A stretch of DNA of 64,000 nucleotides, taken from Micromonospora lupini. GTDB lineage: Bacteria; Actinomycetota; Actinomycetes; Mycobacteriales; Micromonosporaceae. Location of the stretch: the NCBI RefSeq assembly GCF_026342015.1, contig NZ_JAPENL010000003.1, forward strand, positions 62,001-126,000. The letters run 5' to 3'. Position 1 is the first letter of the stretch, and every line of letters begins with the position of its first letter. The position numbers and the translations under genes were made by a program. The notes beneath the pieces were generated by a model. The model was not told the DNA's origin. It saw only the letters and a list, made by a program, of their open reading frames with translations, and did not search any database. Shown here piece by piece: positions 36,602-45,714 of the stretch.

Positions 36602-36641
36602 CATTCGGCGCAGGACGATCGATCGAAAACTGGGGGGAACC

Positions 36642-37133
36642 ATGAACAAACGGATTCTGCGCGTCCTCATCGCGATTGCCGCGGCCTTCAGCATGTCGCT
36701 GCTGGCGGCCGCGCCCGCGCGTGCGGACAGCGCGGCGGGCAGCTGGTCGGACAACCACGAGCTGTGCGCGTCCAGCTCGTGCGTCCGCGCCGGCAACATC
36801 GTGCGGCTCTGGCAGTCCATCATCTGGGCGGACGACCTGAGCGGCACCGTCGGCACCAGCTTCATCGACGGCGAGTACGGCTCCAACACCGCCGCCAAGA
36901 CCAGGACCTGGCAGGACGTGATGAACATCGGCATCGACGGGTCGGTCGGGCCGCAGACCTGGGGCAAGGCGTACGGCGCGGTCAACCGCAACACCGGCTA
37001 CGACACGAGCACCCAGACCGGGTACTTCTACTACGGGTACAACCGCACGTTCGCGCTGCGCAAGCAGAACAGCAACGGGGTGTGGACGTTCCTGAACCCG
37101 CGCACCGGCTCGTGGACCGGCACCAGCCACTGA
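36642..37133 (+). CDS. Secreted peptidoglycan-binding-domain-like small protein
   Basis: 163 residues with a clean signal peptide (MNKRILRVLIAIAAAFSMSL, ending at APARA-DS). The mature part resembles a PG_binding_1 domain: RAGNIVRLWQSIIWADDL, then DGEYGSNTAAKTRTWQ and IDGSVGPQTWGKAYG. It ends in a Tyr/Asn-rich tail (GYFYYGYNRTF) and two Cys near the N-terminus. No catalytic domain is present. GGGGAA precedes the ATG. It is the only plus-strand gene between aroE and mltG and is probably a single transcription unit. Confidence 0.8.
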   Translation: MNKRILRVLIAIAAAFSMSLLAAAPARADSAAGSWSDNHELCASSSCVRAGNIVRLWQSIIWADDLSGTVGTSFIDGEYGSNTAAKTRTWQDVMNIGIDGSVGPQTWGKAYGAVNRNTGYDTSTQTGYFYYGYNRTFALRKQNSNGVWTFLNPRTGSWTGTSH

Positions 37134-37169
37134 CAACGACACCGTAAATAGTGTTTCCGGCCTGACCAG

Positions 37170-37204
37170 AAAGGCTCCCTTCCCGGCGCGGGAAGGGAGC
37201 CTTT
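37170..37204. terminator. Bidirectional terminator between the PG-binding gene and mltG
   Basis: A 15-base perfect stem (37170-37184 with 37190-37204) with loop GGCGC is flanked by A/T runs on both sides (AAA at its left end, TTTT at its right). It lies between the convergent stops. Confidence 0.9.
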
Positions 37205-37221
37205 TCGGTGCTCGGAAATCG

Positions 37222-38421
37222 TCAGATGATGCCGGCCTCGCGGGCCCTGGCCTCGTTGCGCTGATGTTCAGAATACGTATCGGCGAAGGCGGAGTGGCCC
37301 TGCTTGTCGATCGCCACGAAGTAGAGCCACTTGCCCACCGGCGTGTCCATCGCCCCTTCGAGCGCCTGCTTGCCCGGGTTGTTGATCGGGGTGGGGATCA
37401 TGCCGCGCAGCTTGCGGTTGTACGGGTTCTTCGGGTCGTCAAGCTCGGACGCCGTCATCTGCTTGGACGACTTCGTCGGCTTGCCGATCGACTCCAGGTA
37501 GTAGTTGACCGTGACGTCCATCTCCAGGCAGTTGCAGTCGAACTCGCCGTACGCCCGGTTGTAGGCCACCCGGGCGACCTTGCCGAGGTCGTCCTTGTTA
37601 CCGGCCTCGGCCTGCGCGAGCGACGCCACGATCAGCGCCTCGTACGGACTGACCTTGCGTTCCTTCTGCACCCGGTCGGCGAACTTCATCTCGCCGGTCA
37701 CCGAGAGGAAGTTGTCCACCATCAGCTTGAGGATGCTCTCGGCGGTGGCCTTCGGCGGGATCTCGTACGTGTCCGGGTAGAGAAAGCCCTCGACGGACTT
37801 GACGACCTTCTTGCCGTCGTCGCGCTTGAACCACCAGTCCGGGACGCCGAGCGCCTCCGGGTCCTTCGCGGCGGCCTGGAAGTCCTTGACCGGGATCTTG
37901 GTCTTGTCGGAGAGCAGCTTGTAGATGTTCATGCTGGTCCGACCCTCGGGGATGGTCAGCCCGTTGACGATCTTGTTCTTCAGGTCGAGCATCGCCGTCA
38001 CGGCGCTCGCGCCGCTCATCTGCTTACGCAGCTTGTACGTGCCCGGCTGGATGTTCTTGCTGCGGGAGTTGGCCTCGGCGGCCTCGATGAACGCCTTCTG
38101 GCTCTTCACCACGTCGGCGGCCACCAGGGCGTCGGCCATGTCGGCGAGCAGCGCGCCGTTCTTGATCTCGACGGTGATCTCGCCGGACCCGGCGCCGTCG
38201 TAGTCGGGGGTGACGAAGTAGTTCTGGATCCGGTCGAACCCGTAGAACGCGCCGCCACCGATGCCGCCCAGCAGGAGCAGGGCCATCAGCAGCGCCAGGA
38301 AGGTCTTGCCGCGACCCCCGGAGCTGGAGCCGCCGTCGCGCTTACGGACGAAGCTGCGCCGATGCCGGCCCTTCTCACCCCGGTCCGGCTCGTCGAACCC
38401 AAGGTCCAGATCGTCGATCAT
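37222..38421 (-). CDS. mltG: Endolytic murein transglycosylase MltG
   Basis: Cuts nascent peptidoglycan strands at the membrane. The 399-residue protein has a 38-residue charged cytoplasmic tail, one membrane span (TFLALLMALLLLGGIGGGAF), a LysM-like segment and the YceG catalytic domain. The domain includes SVEGFLYPDTYEIP and ALIVASLAQAEAGNKDDLGK with the catalytic Glu. MIPTPINNPGKQALEGAMDT and LYFVAIDKQGHSAFADTYSE complete the family pattern. The ATG shares one base with the ruvX stop (TAATG). Confidence 0.95.
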   Translation of the reverse strand: MIDDLDLGFDEPDRGEKGRHRRSFVRKRDGGSSSGGRGKTFLALLMALLLLGGIGGGAFYGFDRIQNYFVTPDYDGAGSGEITVEIKNGALLADMADALVAADVVKSQKAFIEAAEANSRSKNIQPGTYKLRKQMSGASAVTAMLDLKNKIVNGLTIPEGRTSMNIYKLLSDKTKIPVKDFQAAAKDPEALGVPDWWFKRDDGKKVVKSVEGFLYPDTYEIPPKATAESILKLMVDNFLSVTGEMKFADRVQKERKVSPYEALIVASLAQAEAGNKDDLGKVARVAYNRAYGEFDCNCLEMDVTVNYYLESIGKPTKSSKQMTASELDDPKNPYNRKLRGMIPTPINNPGKQALEGAMDTPVGKWLYFVAIDKQGHSAFADTYSEHQRNEARAREAGII

Positions 38422-38879
38422 TACGTCCGCCTCCGCTGCGCGTCCAGCCAGCTCTGCAGGATCTCCACCGCGGCCGCCTGGTCGACAACCGCACGTTGAC
38501 GTTTACCTCGGACGCCACGTTCGGCAAGCCTACGAGAAGCGACCACGGTCGACATCCTCTCGTCGGTAAGCGTTACCGGTACGGGCGCTATCACGTCGAC
38601 CAGTCGGTCAGCGTACGCCTTCACCCCGACCGCCGCGGGACCGTGTTTGCCGGCCAGATTGACCGGAAGGCCGACGACAACCTCGACCGCCTCGTGTTCG
38701 GCCACCAACGCCACGAGCTGGGCAATGTCGCTCGGCACCGCGTCCGGCGCGGCGGTGAGATCGCGGGCGAGGGTGACAAGCGGCGTGGCCAGCACCCCGT
38801 CCGGATCCGAGCGGGACACCCCGACCCGCACCTGGCCGACGTCCACGCCGATGCGAACACCCCGTGTGAACCCGCTCAC
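38421..38879 (-). CDS. ruvX: RuvX/YqgF pre-16S rRNA nuclease
   Basis: 152-residue RNase H-fold protein with the first acidic residue in RIGVDVGQVRVGVSRSDPDG. VEVVVGLPVNLAGKHGP and the C-terminal LTDERMSTVVASRRLAERG follow, ending VDQAAAVEILQSWLD. It probably processes 16S rRNA ends. It follows alaS after a 73-base gap containing a small hairpin and is coupled to mltG. Confidence 0.94.
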   Translation of the reverse strand: MSGFTRGVRIGVDVGQVRVGVSRSDPDGVLATPLVTLARDLTAAPDAVPSDIAQLVALVAEHEAVEVVVGLPVNLAGKHGPAAVGVKAYADRLVDVIAPVPVTLTDERMSTVVASRRLAERGVRGKRQRAVVDQAAAVEILQSWLDAQRRRT

Positions 38880-38906
38880 CGAAGGTCACCCCTCGGCTGT
38901 CGACGA

Positions 38907-38936
38907 ACCAGGGCGGACCGATCGGCCCGCCCTGGT
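38907..38936 (-). other. Hairpin between alaS and ruvX
   Basis: ACCAGGGCGG (38907-38916) pairs with CCGCCCTGGT (38927-38936) around a ten-base near-palindromic loop, 17-46 bases beyond the alaS stop. It may be a partial terminator or an mRNA stability element within the operon. Confidence 0.5.
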
Positions 38937-38952
38937 CGACCATTACCGTCCA

Positions 38953-41631
38953 TCACGCCTCGGTGATCGCCTTCTCGACGGTGAGCAGCAGGTTCGGCGC
39001 CTCGGCCGCGGGCAGGCCGCCACCCTGGGCCAGGTCGGGGCTGCCCCCGCCGCGCCCGGAGAACGCCGCCTTCACCAGGTCCGAGGCGGCCAGGCCCCGA
39101 CCACGGGCTGCCGCGTTGACCGCCACCACGAGCGACGCCTTGCCGTTCGCCCGGGCCGCCACCGCGACCACCGCCGGCCGCGCCGGGTCGATCTTGCCGC
39201 GAATCTCCTGCGCCAGGGTCCGTACGTCGTTGCCGGCCGCGCCCTCCGGCGCCTCGGTGCCCACGTACGCCACCCCGCGCACATCCTTGGCCTGCGCGGC
39301 GAGCGCCCCCGCCCCGCCCAGCACCAACTGGGCGCGCAGCTTCTCCAACTCCTTCTCCGCGTCCCGGAGCTGGGTGACTGTCTGCTCCACCCGGTCGGCG
39401 ACCTGGTCGTTGGGCACCCGGTACAGCTCGGCCAGCCGGGACACCAGCAGGTGCTCCCTGGCCAGGAAGCCGAAGGCGTCCATGCCGACGAGCGCCTCGA
39501 CCCGGCGGACACCGGAGCCGATCGACGACTCGGAGAGGATCTTCACGAGGCCGAGCTGTGCCGAGCGGGCCACGTGCGTGCCGCCGCACAGCTCCCGGGC
39601 GTAGTCGCCGACCTCGACGACCCGCACCTCCTCGCCGTACTTCTCGCCGAACAGCGCCATCGCGCCGATCCGCCGCGCCTCGTCAAGCGAGGTGATGAAG
39701 GCGTGCACCTCCAGGTCCGCCAGGAGCACCTCGTTGACCTGCTGCTCCACGTCCCGCAGAACTGTCGGCGACACACCCGTCGGGGTGTTGAAGTCGAACC
39801 GCAGCCGGCCCGGCGCGTTCAACGAACCCGCCTGGGTGGCCGACTCGCCGAGGAAGTTGCGCATGGTCTGGTGCACCAGGTGGGTGGCCGTGTGCGATCG
39901 GGAGATCGCCCGCCGCCGGGTGGTGTCGATCTCGGCGTAGCCGGTGTCGCCGGGATGCACCTCACCCCGGATGACCCGCGCCCGGTGCACGATCAGGCCG
40001 GGCACCGGCTGCTGCACGTCGAGCACCTCGACCTGACCGTCGCCGACGGTGATGATGCCGTGGTCGGGCTGCTGGCCACCGCCCTCGGCGTAGAACGGGG
40101 TCGTGTCGAGCACCAACTCGACTGTCTCACCCTCGGTCGCCGCCTGACGCGGGCCGTCGGCGCCCAGCAGCGCCCGCACCCGCGACTCGCGGGCCACCTC
40201 GCTGTAGCCGGTGAACGTCACCGGGCCGCCCGCGTCGAGCACCGACCGGTACGCCGACACGTCTGTGTGCCCCGTCTTGCGGGCCTGCGCGTCCGCCTTC
40301 GCCCGGGTCCGCTGGTCGGCCATCAGCCGGCGGAAGCCCTCGTCGTCGACCTTCAGGCCCTGCTCCGCCGCGATCTCCAGGGTCAGGTCGATCGGGAAGC
40401 CGTACGTGTCGTGCAGCTGGAACGCCTTCGCCCCGGACAGCGCCGTGCCGCCCGCCGTGCGGGTCTCGGCGATCGCGGTGTCCAGGATCGTCGTCCCGGC
40501 GCGCAGCGTCGACAGGAAGGCTTCCTCCTCGGCGTACGCGTACTGCGCGATCCGGTCGAAGTCGGTCGCCAGCTCCGGGTACGACGGCGCCATGCAGTCC
40601 CGCGCGACCGGCAGCAGCTCGGGCAGCGCCCGGTCCTGCCAGCCGAGCAGCCGGATCGACCGGATCGCCCGGCGCATGATCCGACGCAGTACGTAGCCGC
40701 GACCCTCGTTGCTCGGGGTCACGCCGTCGCCGATCAGCATCAGCGCGGTCCGCACGTGGTCCGCGACCACCCGCAGCCGGATGTCGTCCGGGTGCGACTC
40801 ACTTGCCACGTGCCCCGAGTGCGCGCCGTAGCGCTTGCCGGTCAGCTCCGCCGCCCGGGCCAGGATCGGCCGGACCTCGTCGATCTCGTACAGGTTGTCG
40901 ACGCCCTGCAGGATGGAGGCCATCCGCTCCAGGCCCATGCCGGTGTCGATGTTCTGCGCGGGCAGGTCACCAAGGATCGGGTAGTCCTCCTTGGTCGTGC
41001 CCGGGCCGCGCTCGAACTGCATGAAGACGAGGTTCCAGTACTCCATGTACCGGTCCTCGTCGACCGCCGGCCCGCCCTCGGCGCCGTACTCCGGGCCCCG
41101 GTCGTAGAACAGCTCCGACGACGGACCGCACGGGCCGGGAATGCCCATCGACCAGAAGTTGTCCGCCTTGCCCCGGCGGACGATCCGCTCGGCCGGCACA
41201 CCCACCGACCGCCAGATCTCGAACGCCTCGTCGTCGTCGAGGTAGATCGTCGGCCAGATCCGCTCCGGATCCAGCCCGTAACCACCCTCGGAGATCGGTT
41301 TGGTGGACAACTCCCAGGCCAGCGGAATCGCGCCGGCCTTGAAGTAGTCGCCGAAGGAGAAGTTGCCGTTCATCTGGAAGAACGTGCCGTGCCTGCTGGT
41401 CTTGCCGACCTCGTCGATGTCCGGGGTGCGGATGCACTTCTGCACGCTCACCGCCCGCCGGTACGGCGGGGTCTGCTGACCCAGGAAGTAGGGCACGAAC
41501 TGCACCATGCCGGCGTTGACGAACAGCAGGTTCGGGTCGCTGATGGCGGGCAGCGGAGCGGACGGCACCACGGCGTGACCGTTCGCCTCGAAGTGGGCGA
41601 GGTACCGCCGCTTGATCTCCGCCGTCTTCAT
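38953..41631 (-). CDS. alaS: Alanyl-tRNA synthetase
   Basis: 892-residue class II synthetase. It starts MKTAEIKRRYLAHFEANGH and has DPNLLFVNAGMVQFVPYFLG. The ATP-site motifs are in the HGTFFQMNGNFSFGDYFK and DTGMGLERMASILQG regions. The editing domain has metal ligands in SRSHTATHLVHQTMR and ELCGGTHVARS. The C-Ala region ends with GRGGGSPDLAQGGG. Full length with all expected motifs. Confidence 0.97.
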   Translation of the reverse strand: MKTAEIKRRYLAHFEANGHAVVPSAPLPAISDPNLLFVNAGMVQFVPYFLGQQTPPYRRAVSVQKCIRTPDIDEVGKTSRHGTFFQMNGNFSFGDYFKAGAIPLAWELSTKPISEGGYGLDPERIWPTIYLDDDEAFEIWRSVGVPAERIVRRGKADNFWSMGIPGPCGPSSELFYDRGPEYGAEGGPAVDEDRYMEYWNLVFMQFERGPGTTKEDYPILGDLPAQNIDTGMGLERMASILQGVDNLYEIDEVRPILARAAELTGKRYGAHSGHVASESHPDDIRLRVVADHVRTALMLIGDGVTPSNEGRGYVLRRIMRRAIRSIRLLGWQDRALPELLPVARDCMAPSYPELATDFDRIAQYAYAEEEAFLSTLRAGTTILDTAIAETRTAGGTALSGAKAFQLHDTYGFPIDLTLEIAAEQGLKVDDEGFRRLMADQRTRAKADAQARKTGHTDVSAYRSVLDAGGPVTFTGYSEVARESRVRALLGADGPRQAATEGETVELVLDTTPFYAEGGGQQPDHGIITVGDGQVEVLDVQQPVPGLIVHRARVIRGEVHPGDTGYAEIDTTRRRAISRSHTATHLVHQTMRNFLGESATQAGSLNAPGRLRFDFNTPTGVSPTVLRDVEQQVNEVLLADLEVHAFITSLDEARRIGAMALFGEKYGEEVRVVEVGDYARELCGGTHVARSAQLGLVKILSESSIGSGVRRVEALVGMDAFGFLAREHLLVSRLAELYRVPNDQVADRVEQTVTQLRDAEKELEKLRAQLVLGGAGALAAQAKDVRGVAYVGTEAPEGAAGNDVRTLAQEIRGKIDPARPAVVAVAARANGKASLVVAVNAAARGRGLAASDLVKAAFSGRGGGSPDLAQGGGLPAAEAPNLLLTVEKAITEA

Positions 41632-41933
41632 CGCTGGTGTTCCTCCGGAAAGATGTCTCGATCGCCGATCCGCGGGTCCTCCCGCAGCTCGGCGAACTGG
41701 TCGTCGAACGCCTCGCCCTGGGCGAACGCCTGGTGGATCTCCTGCTCGCGCTCGGCCATCCCGACCCGGACGTCCTCCACGAAGCTACGCAGCGACTCCA
41801 TCAGGCCGCCAGCGGATTCCGACAACGAGCTGGCGATGCCGGCGGGGGTGTACGCCTGGGCGGTGCGGGTCGCCTTGCGGACCACGATCACGCCGACGGC
41901 CACGCCGATGCCGAGCCAGAACAAGCGCCTCAT
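41628..41933 (-). CDS. DUF6167-type small membrane protein
   Basis: 101 residues: one N-terminal membrane span (LFWLGIGVAVGVIVVRK) then a soluble helical tail (ESLRSFVEDVRVGMAEREQE) and an acidic end. The position between a DUF948 gene and alaS and its make-up match the actinobacterial DUF6167 family. Function unknown. Its stop overlaps the alaS start by four bases. Confidence 0.75.
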   Translation of the reverse strand: MRRLFWLGIGVAVGVIVVRKATRTAQAYTPAGIASSLSESAGGLMESLRSFVEDVRVGMAEREQEIHQAFAQGEAFDDQFAELREDPRIGDRDIFPEEHQR

Positions 41934-41962
41934 GTCTCGCTACCTCCTGGTACGCCGGCCGG

Positions 41963-42427
41963 TCAGCTGTTGCCGCGCCGGGCGGCCCGTCGCTGCTGCT
42001 TGATGGTGTCGCGCACCTCGCGCTCGGTCTCGGCGTGCCGGCGGCCGGCGGCGGCCTTACGCACGCCGTAGCCGAACGCGGCCACCTTCACCAGCGGGTT
42101 CGCGGCGGCGGCGGAGACCACTGTGGCGAGGTTGGCCACGTTTGCGGTGACGTTCTGGGCGTGGCTGGTCATCGTGTCGACCTTCGCCAGCTGAAGGTTC
42201 ACGCCGTCGAGCGAGGTCTGCACCTGCTCCAGCGCGACGTTGACGTTCTTCACAGTGGTGTTCACGTCGCCGAGCAGCGGTCCGGTCCGATCGTTGACGT
42301 CGTTGATCATCCGCGTGGTGGCGTCCACCGTGTGCCGCAGCCGCAGGATGGGCAGCGTCAGGATGAGCACCAGCACCGCGAACGCGCTCGCCGCGATCAG
42401 CGCCGCGATCGCCAAAATGTCGCCCAC
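41963..42427 (-). CDS. DUF948 membrane-anchored coiled-coil protein
   Basis: 154 residues: an N-terminal membrane span (ILAIAALIAASAFAVLVLIL) followed by a methyl-accepting-chemotaxis-like coiled coil (RMINDVNDRTGPLLGDVNTT, then VKNVNVALEQVQTSLDGVNL). The tail is basic (RRHAETEREVRDTIKQQRRA). The GTG at 42427 is preceded by GGAGGACAGGC. Conserved neighbour of alaS in actinobacteria; function unknown, possibly cell envelope. Confidence 0.8.
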   Translation of the reverse strand: MGDILAIAALIAASAFAVLVLILTLPILRLRHTVDATTRMINDVNDRTGPLLGDVNTTVKNVNVALEQVQTSLDGVNLQLAKVDTMTSHAQNVTANVANLATVVSAAAANPLVKVAAFGYGVRKAAAGRRHAETEREVRDTIKQQRRAARRGNS

Positions 42428-42576
42428 GCCTGTCCTCCTCAAGCAGAGTTCCGCCGGACCCGACGTCCCCGGAACGCACAACAGTGGTGCCCTCCGAACC
42501 CACCGAGCCGTCGCCGGTCGCCGGGCACGGGCAGGCCCGCCAGCCCCAGACCCTACCGTCCGTGATGGAGAGCGGC

Positions 42577-45500
42577 TCAGGACGGTGAGGGTGTCACGTC
42601 GCCCAGCGGATCCCCGCTGACCGTCGGGTACGGGTCCTCTCCGGTCAGTGACGGATCGGTGCTGGGCTGCGGCCTGGTCCGCTCGTCGTCGATCGCGTTG
42701 CGCACCTTCACCGACACCAACGAGCCGGTGCACTCCCCCGCAGCGGCCGACGGCTCCACCGACGGCACGATCGCCGGTTCCCCGTCGACCGGTGGTGGCA
42801 CGCAGGCAGGTGCCCGTACCCACAGGTCGAGGGTCAGCTCGTCCTGACGCCAGCAGGTGTAGCTGCCCTTAGTCTTCTGCTCCGGGCAGCGGCTCACCTT
42901 CCACGGTTGCCAGCCGTCCTGGCGCAGCGCCTCCTCGTAGACCTTCGTCGTGTCCTCCGGCGACTTCTCCGAGGTGACGGTGCGCTCACGCAGCCGGCAG
43001 TCGAGCAGGCACCAACGGCTGCCGCTGACGTCGTCGACAGTCTTCGTCGCGGCCCAAGCGGGCACGCCGAGCTGGTCCAGGTTGTCGAAGACCGGATCCC
43101 GGCTCAGCGTGCGAACCCCGAAGAAGAGCGGCACCGCGCCGAGCAGCACGACGCTGACCAGCGCCAGAATGGCCACCCGGAGTCGGCGACGTTCGCGTGA
43201 CTGCCGTCGTACCTCGGATCGGGCGCCCGGGGCGTCGTCGTCGGCGGAGGCATCCTGGCCTGCCGCGCGCAGTGCGGGCCCGTCGGTCGGCTCGGCGATC
43301 GGCGCCGTCGCGGCGGGCACCACGACGGCGGCGCGGGCCACACCGACCGGCTCGCCGGGGCGGCCGGGCGGTGGCACGGGGGCGACGCCGCTGGGCTCGG
43401 GCCGGCCGGCCTCACGTGGCGGCGGCAGGGCGCGGCCCGCGGCACGGTCCGCCGGTCGCGGAGCGGCAGCACGCGCGGCCACGGGTGACCCGGGGCCGGC
43501 GTGCTCGACACCCGCCCGGTCGTCGCCGGCGGGCGGCTGCCCGACGCCCGGCGGGCGGACGGCGGCGCGAGCCGGACCGTCCGGGCCGTCCGGACGGGGC
43601 CGGGCAGTGCCGGGGCGGGGCGGACCGTCCGGACCGGCGCCCGGCGGCACGTTCGCGCGAGCCGGGCCGTCCCCGCGAGGCCGGGGCGGACCGTCCGGAC
43701 CAGCGCCCGGCGGCACGGCGGCGCGAGCCTGGCCGTCCCCGCGAGGCCGGGGCGGACCGTCCGGACCAGCGCCCGGCGGCACGGCGGCGCGAGCCGGGCC
43801 GCCGGGACGGGCGGCACCCCGCTCGGGCACGCCGCCGGGACGGGGTGGACCGTCGGAACCACGGCGACCGGCGCCGGAGACCGGCGCGTCGCCGGGCGCG
43901 AGTCGGGCCCGGCCCCCGGGCGGAGCGGAGCGGCCGCCCCGGGCGGGCGCGGGTCGTCCGCCGCCGGCAGGACCGGCGTACGGGTCGTCGCCACGGTCGT
44001 CCACCGGACCGGGACGCCCGGTGGGTCCCTCGGGGCCGGATTCGGTAGGCGGGCGGCGGCGTCGGTTGATCGGATCCGAGGCGGTTCCCGGAGCGGCTCG
44101 ACGGCCGACGGGCCGCTCACCGGTGACCGGCGGACGAGGAACGGAACCGCTCGCCTGCTCTCCGGTGACTTCCGGCGCACCGGGTCGGGTGGCCCGGCGG
44201 CCGGTGGGAGCGTCCGCGCCCGGGTCGGCGGGTGGCCCGACGGGACGGCGGCCGGCGGCGCGTTCCGCGGCCGGATCGGGTACGGCCAGTGGGCCACCGG
44301 AGCGATCGGTCAGATCACCGGCGGGCGGCGGGGCGGCGCGGCGGCCGACGGGCCTGTTCGCGGTCGGGGCCTGCGCGTCGCCGCCTCGGCGGTTTACCAC
44401 CGGCAGGCCGGGGTCGGTGTGTGGCAGCCGGCCGGCCTGACGCAGCCAGTCGGCCGGACGCTCCGGGCGGTCGGCCCGCGGCTCACCGCCTGTCGGCGTG
44501 CGCCGGCCCTGGTCGTCGGGGACCGCGCGACGGCGGCCGGTGCCGTCGGTGGACGTGACGCTGGCAGGCCCGGCGCCGGCGACCCCGGCACTTGGCGCTG
44601 CGGCTGCGGGCGCGGCGGGCGCCTCGGGCATCGGTGGGGCATTGCCCGAGCGGGGCACCACAGGCCCGTCCGGCTCGGCGGCACGGCGGCGACCACCCCC
44701 GGTCGGGGGGGTGTGGCCCACGGGCTCCGGCGCTCCCGGGTCGACCGGGCCGGGACGACGTCGGGCCGTGCGCGGGTCGTTGTCGATCGCGGGGTCGGCT
44801 CGCAGCCCGTCGGCAACCTGCGGCGCGACGCCTACCGGCGGCCCACCGAAGGGGGTCGGACCGGTCGCGGCGGGTCGCGCCGGATCGGGCCCGGGTCCTG
44901 TCGTACGTCGCCCGGCGGGGGGGCCGTCACCGGTCAGCGGCCGGCCACTCCCGGTCGGGTCGGGTCCGGGTCGGCGGCCCGGCGGCACGGCGTCCGGCCG
45001 GCGCAGCGGCGGCATCGCGTCCGCCCGCCCGGTCGGGGCGGCGGCATCCGGGCGGTGGCCGGCCGGGCCACCCGCGGTCGGCTGCCCCGTGTGCGGGCCG
45101 GACGGTCCCACTGTCGGACGCGGTCGGGCCGGGCCGGCGGGACCGCGTGTCGTCGGGCGAGGGCCGGGCGGACTGGCCGGGTCACCGCCGCCCGGGCGGG
45201 CGGCGGGTGGCGCGAGGGGCGCTGCGGCGGCTCGGGGCCCGGTGCCGGGGACCGGCGGAGCGCCGCGCGGCGTCGGCGGGCCCGCGACGGGGCCCGCGGG
45301 CCCGGTGGCCCGGACGCGGTCGGCAGGTGGGCGGTCGGAGTGCTCGCGGTCGGCGGGCGGGCGGGCGTCCGGGCGGCGACCCGACGGGGGCGTCTCTCCC
45401 GGCCAGGGCCCGTCGACCGGGCGGCGCGCACCGGCGGCCTCCGCGTCGGGGCGGCGTGGACCGGGCGGCGCGTCCGGCGGCGTCGGCGCACCCGCGCGCG

Positions 45501-45714
45501 GCGGCACGGGCTCGGCCGGGGCGCCGTCCGGTCCCAGCTCGCCGCGTTGCTGCTTGGCCGAGCGCAGGTCGTCGATCCAACCGAACTCCTCGCCGGCCAC
45601 CGGCTCCTCCGGCTCGGCCTCGGCTCGGCCTCGTCCCCAGCGGCGGCCCTTGGCGCGGGGATCACGCCGCTCGTCCGGGCCCTCGTCGGGGCGGTCCGCA
45701 CCACGCGATCTCAC
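42577..45714 (-). CDS. Very large Pro/Gly/Arg-rich disordered protein with one membrane span
   Basis: 1045 residues. A short conserved-looking N-terminus (AGEEFGWIDDLRSAKQQRGE) is followed by about 800 residues of low-complexity Pro/Gly/Arg/Ala sequence. Then comes a basic stretch and one transmembrane helix (LRVAILALVSVVLLGAVPLF). A compact extracytoplasmic domain of about 180 residues has several Cys (SRWCLLDCRLRERTV, VSRCPEQKTKGSYTCWRQDE, APACVPPP). No family is recognised. The GTG at 45714 overlaps the rarA stop (GTGA) with AGGAGAGGG upstream, which sets the start against the still longer open frame. Confidence 0.75.
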   Translation of the reverse strand: MRSRGADRPDEGPDERRDPRAKGRRWGRGRAEAEPEEPVAGEEFGWIDDLRSAKQQRGELGPDGAPAEPVPPRAGAPTPPDAPPGPRRPDAEAAGARRPVDGPWPGETPPSGRRPDARPPADREHSDRPPADRVRATGPAGPVAGPPTPRGAPPVPGTGPRAAAAPLAPPAARPGGGDPASPPGPRPTTRGPAGPARPRPTVGPSGPHTGQPTAGGPAGHRPDAAAPTGRADAMPPLRRPDAVPPGRRPGPDPTGSGRPLTGDGPPAGRRTTGPGPDPARPAATGPTPFGGPPVGVAPQVADGLRADPAIDNDPRTARRRPGPVDPGAPEPVGHTPPTGGGRRRAAEPDGPVVPRSGNAPPMPEAPAAPAAAAPSAGVAGAGPASVTSTDGTGRRRAVPDDQGRRTPTGGEPRADRPERPADWLRQAGRLPHTDPGLPVVNRRGGDAQAPTANRPVGRRAAPPPAGDLTDRSGGPLAVPDPAAERAAGRRPVGPPADPGADAPTGRRATRPGAPEVTGEQASGSVPRPPVTGERPVGRRAAPGTASDPINRRRRPPTESGPEGPTGRPGPVDDRGDDPYAGPAGGGRPAPARGGRSAPPGGRARLAPGDAPVSGAGRRGSDGPPRPGGVPERGAARPGGPARAAVPPGAGPDGPPRPRGDGQARAAVPPGAGPDGPPRPRGDGPARANVPPGAGPDGPPRPGTARPRPDGPDGPARAAVRPPGVGQPPAGDDRAGVEHAGPGSPVAARAAAPRPADRAAGRALPPPREAGRPEPSGVAPVPPPGRPGEPVGVARAAVVVPAATAPIAEPTDGPALRAAGQDASADDDAPGARSEVRRQSRERRRLRVAILALVSVVLLGAVPLFFGVRTLSRDPVFDNLDQLGVPAWAATKTVDDVSGSRWCLLDCRLRERTVTSEKSPEDTTKVYEEALRQDGWQPWKVSRCPEQKTKGSYTCWRQDELTLDLWVRAPACVPPPVDGEPAIVPSVEPSAAAGECTGSLVSVKVRNAIDDERTRPQPSTDPSLTGEDPYPTVSGDPLGDVTPSPS
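43621..43797 (-). repeat. 66-base tandem repeat inside the disordered protein gene
   Basis: Nearly identical blocks begin at 43621, 43687 and 43753, exactly 66 bases apart. They encode a 22-residue unit around VPPGAGPDGPPRPRGDG. The in-frame period and near-identity suggest recent expansion and possible copy-number variation between strains. Confidence 0.85.
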
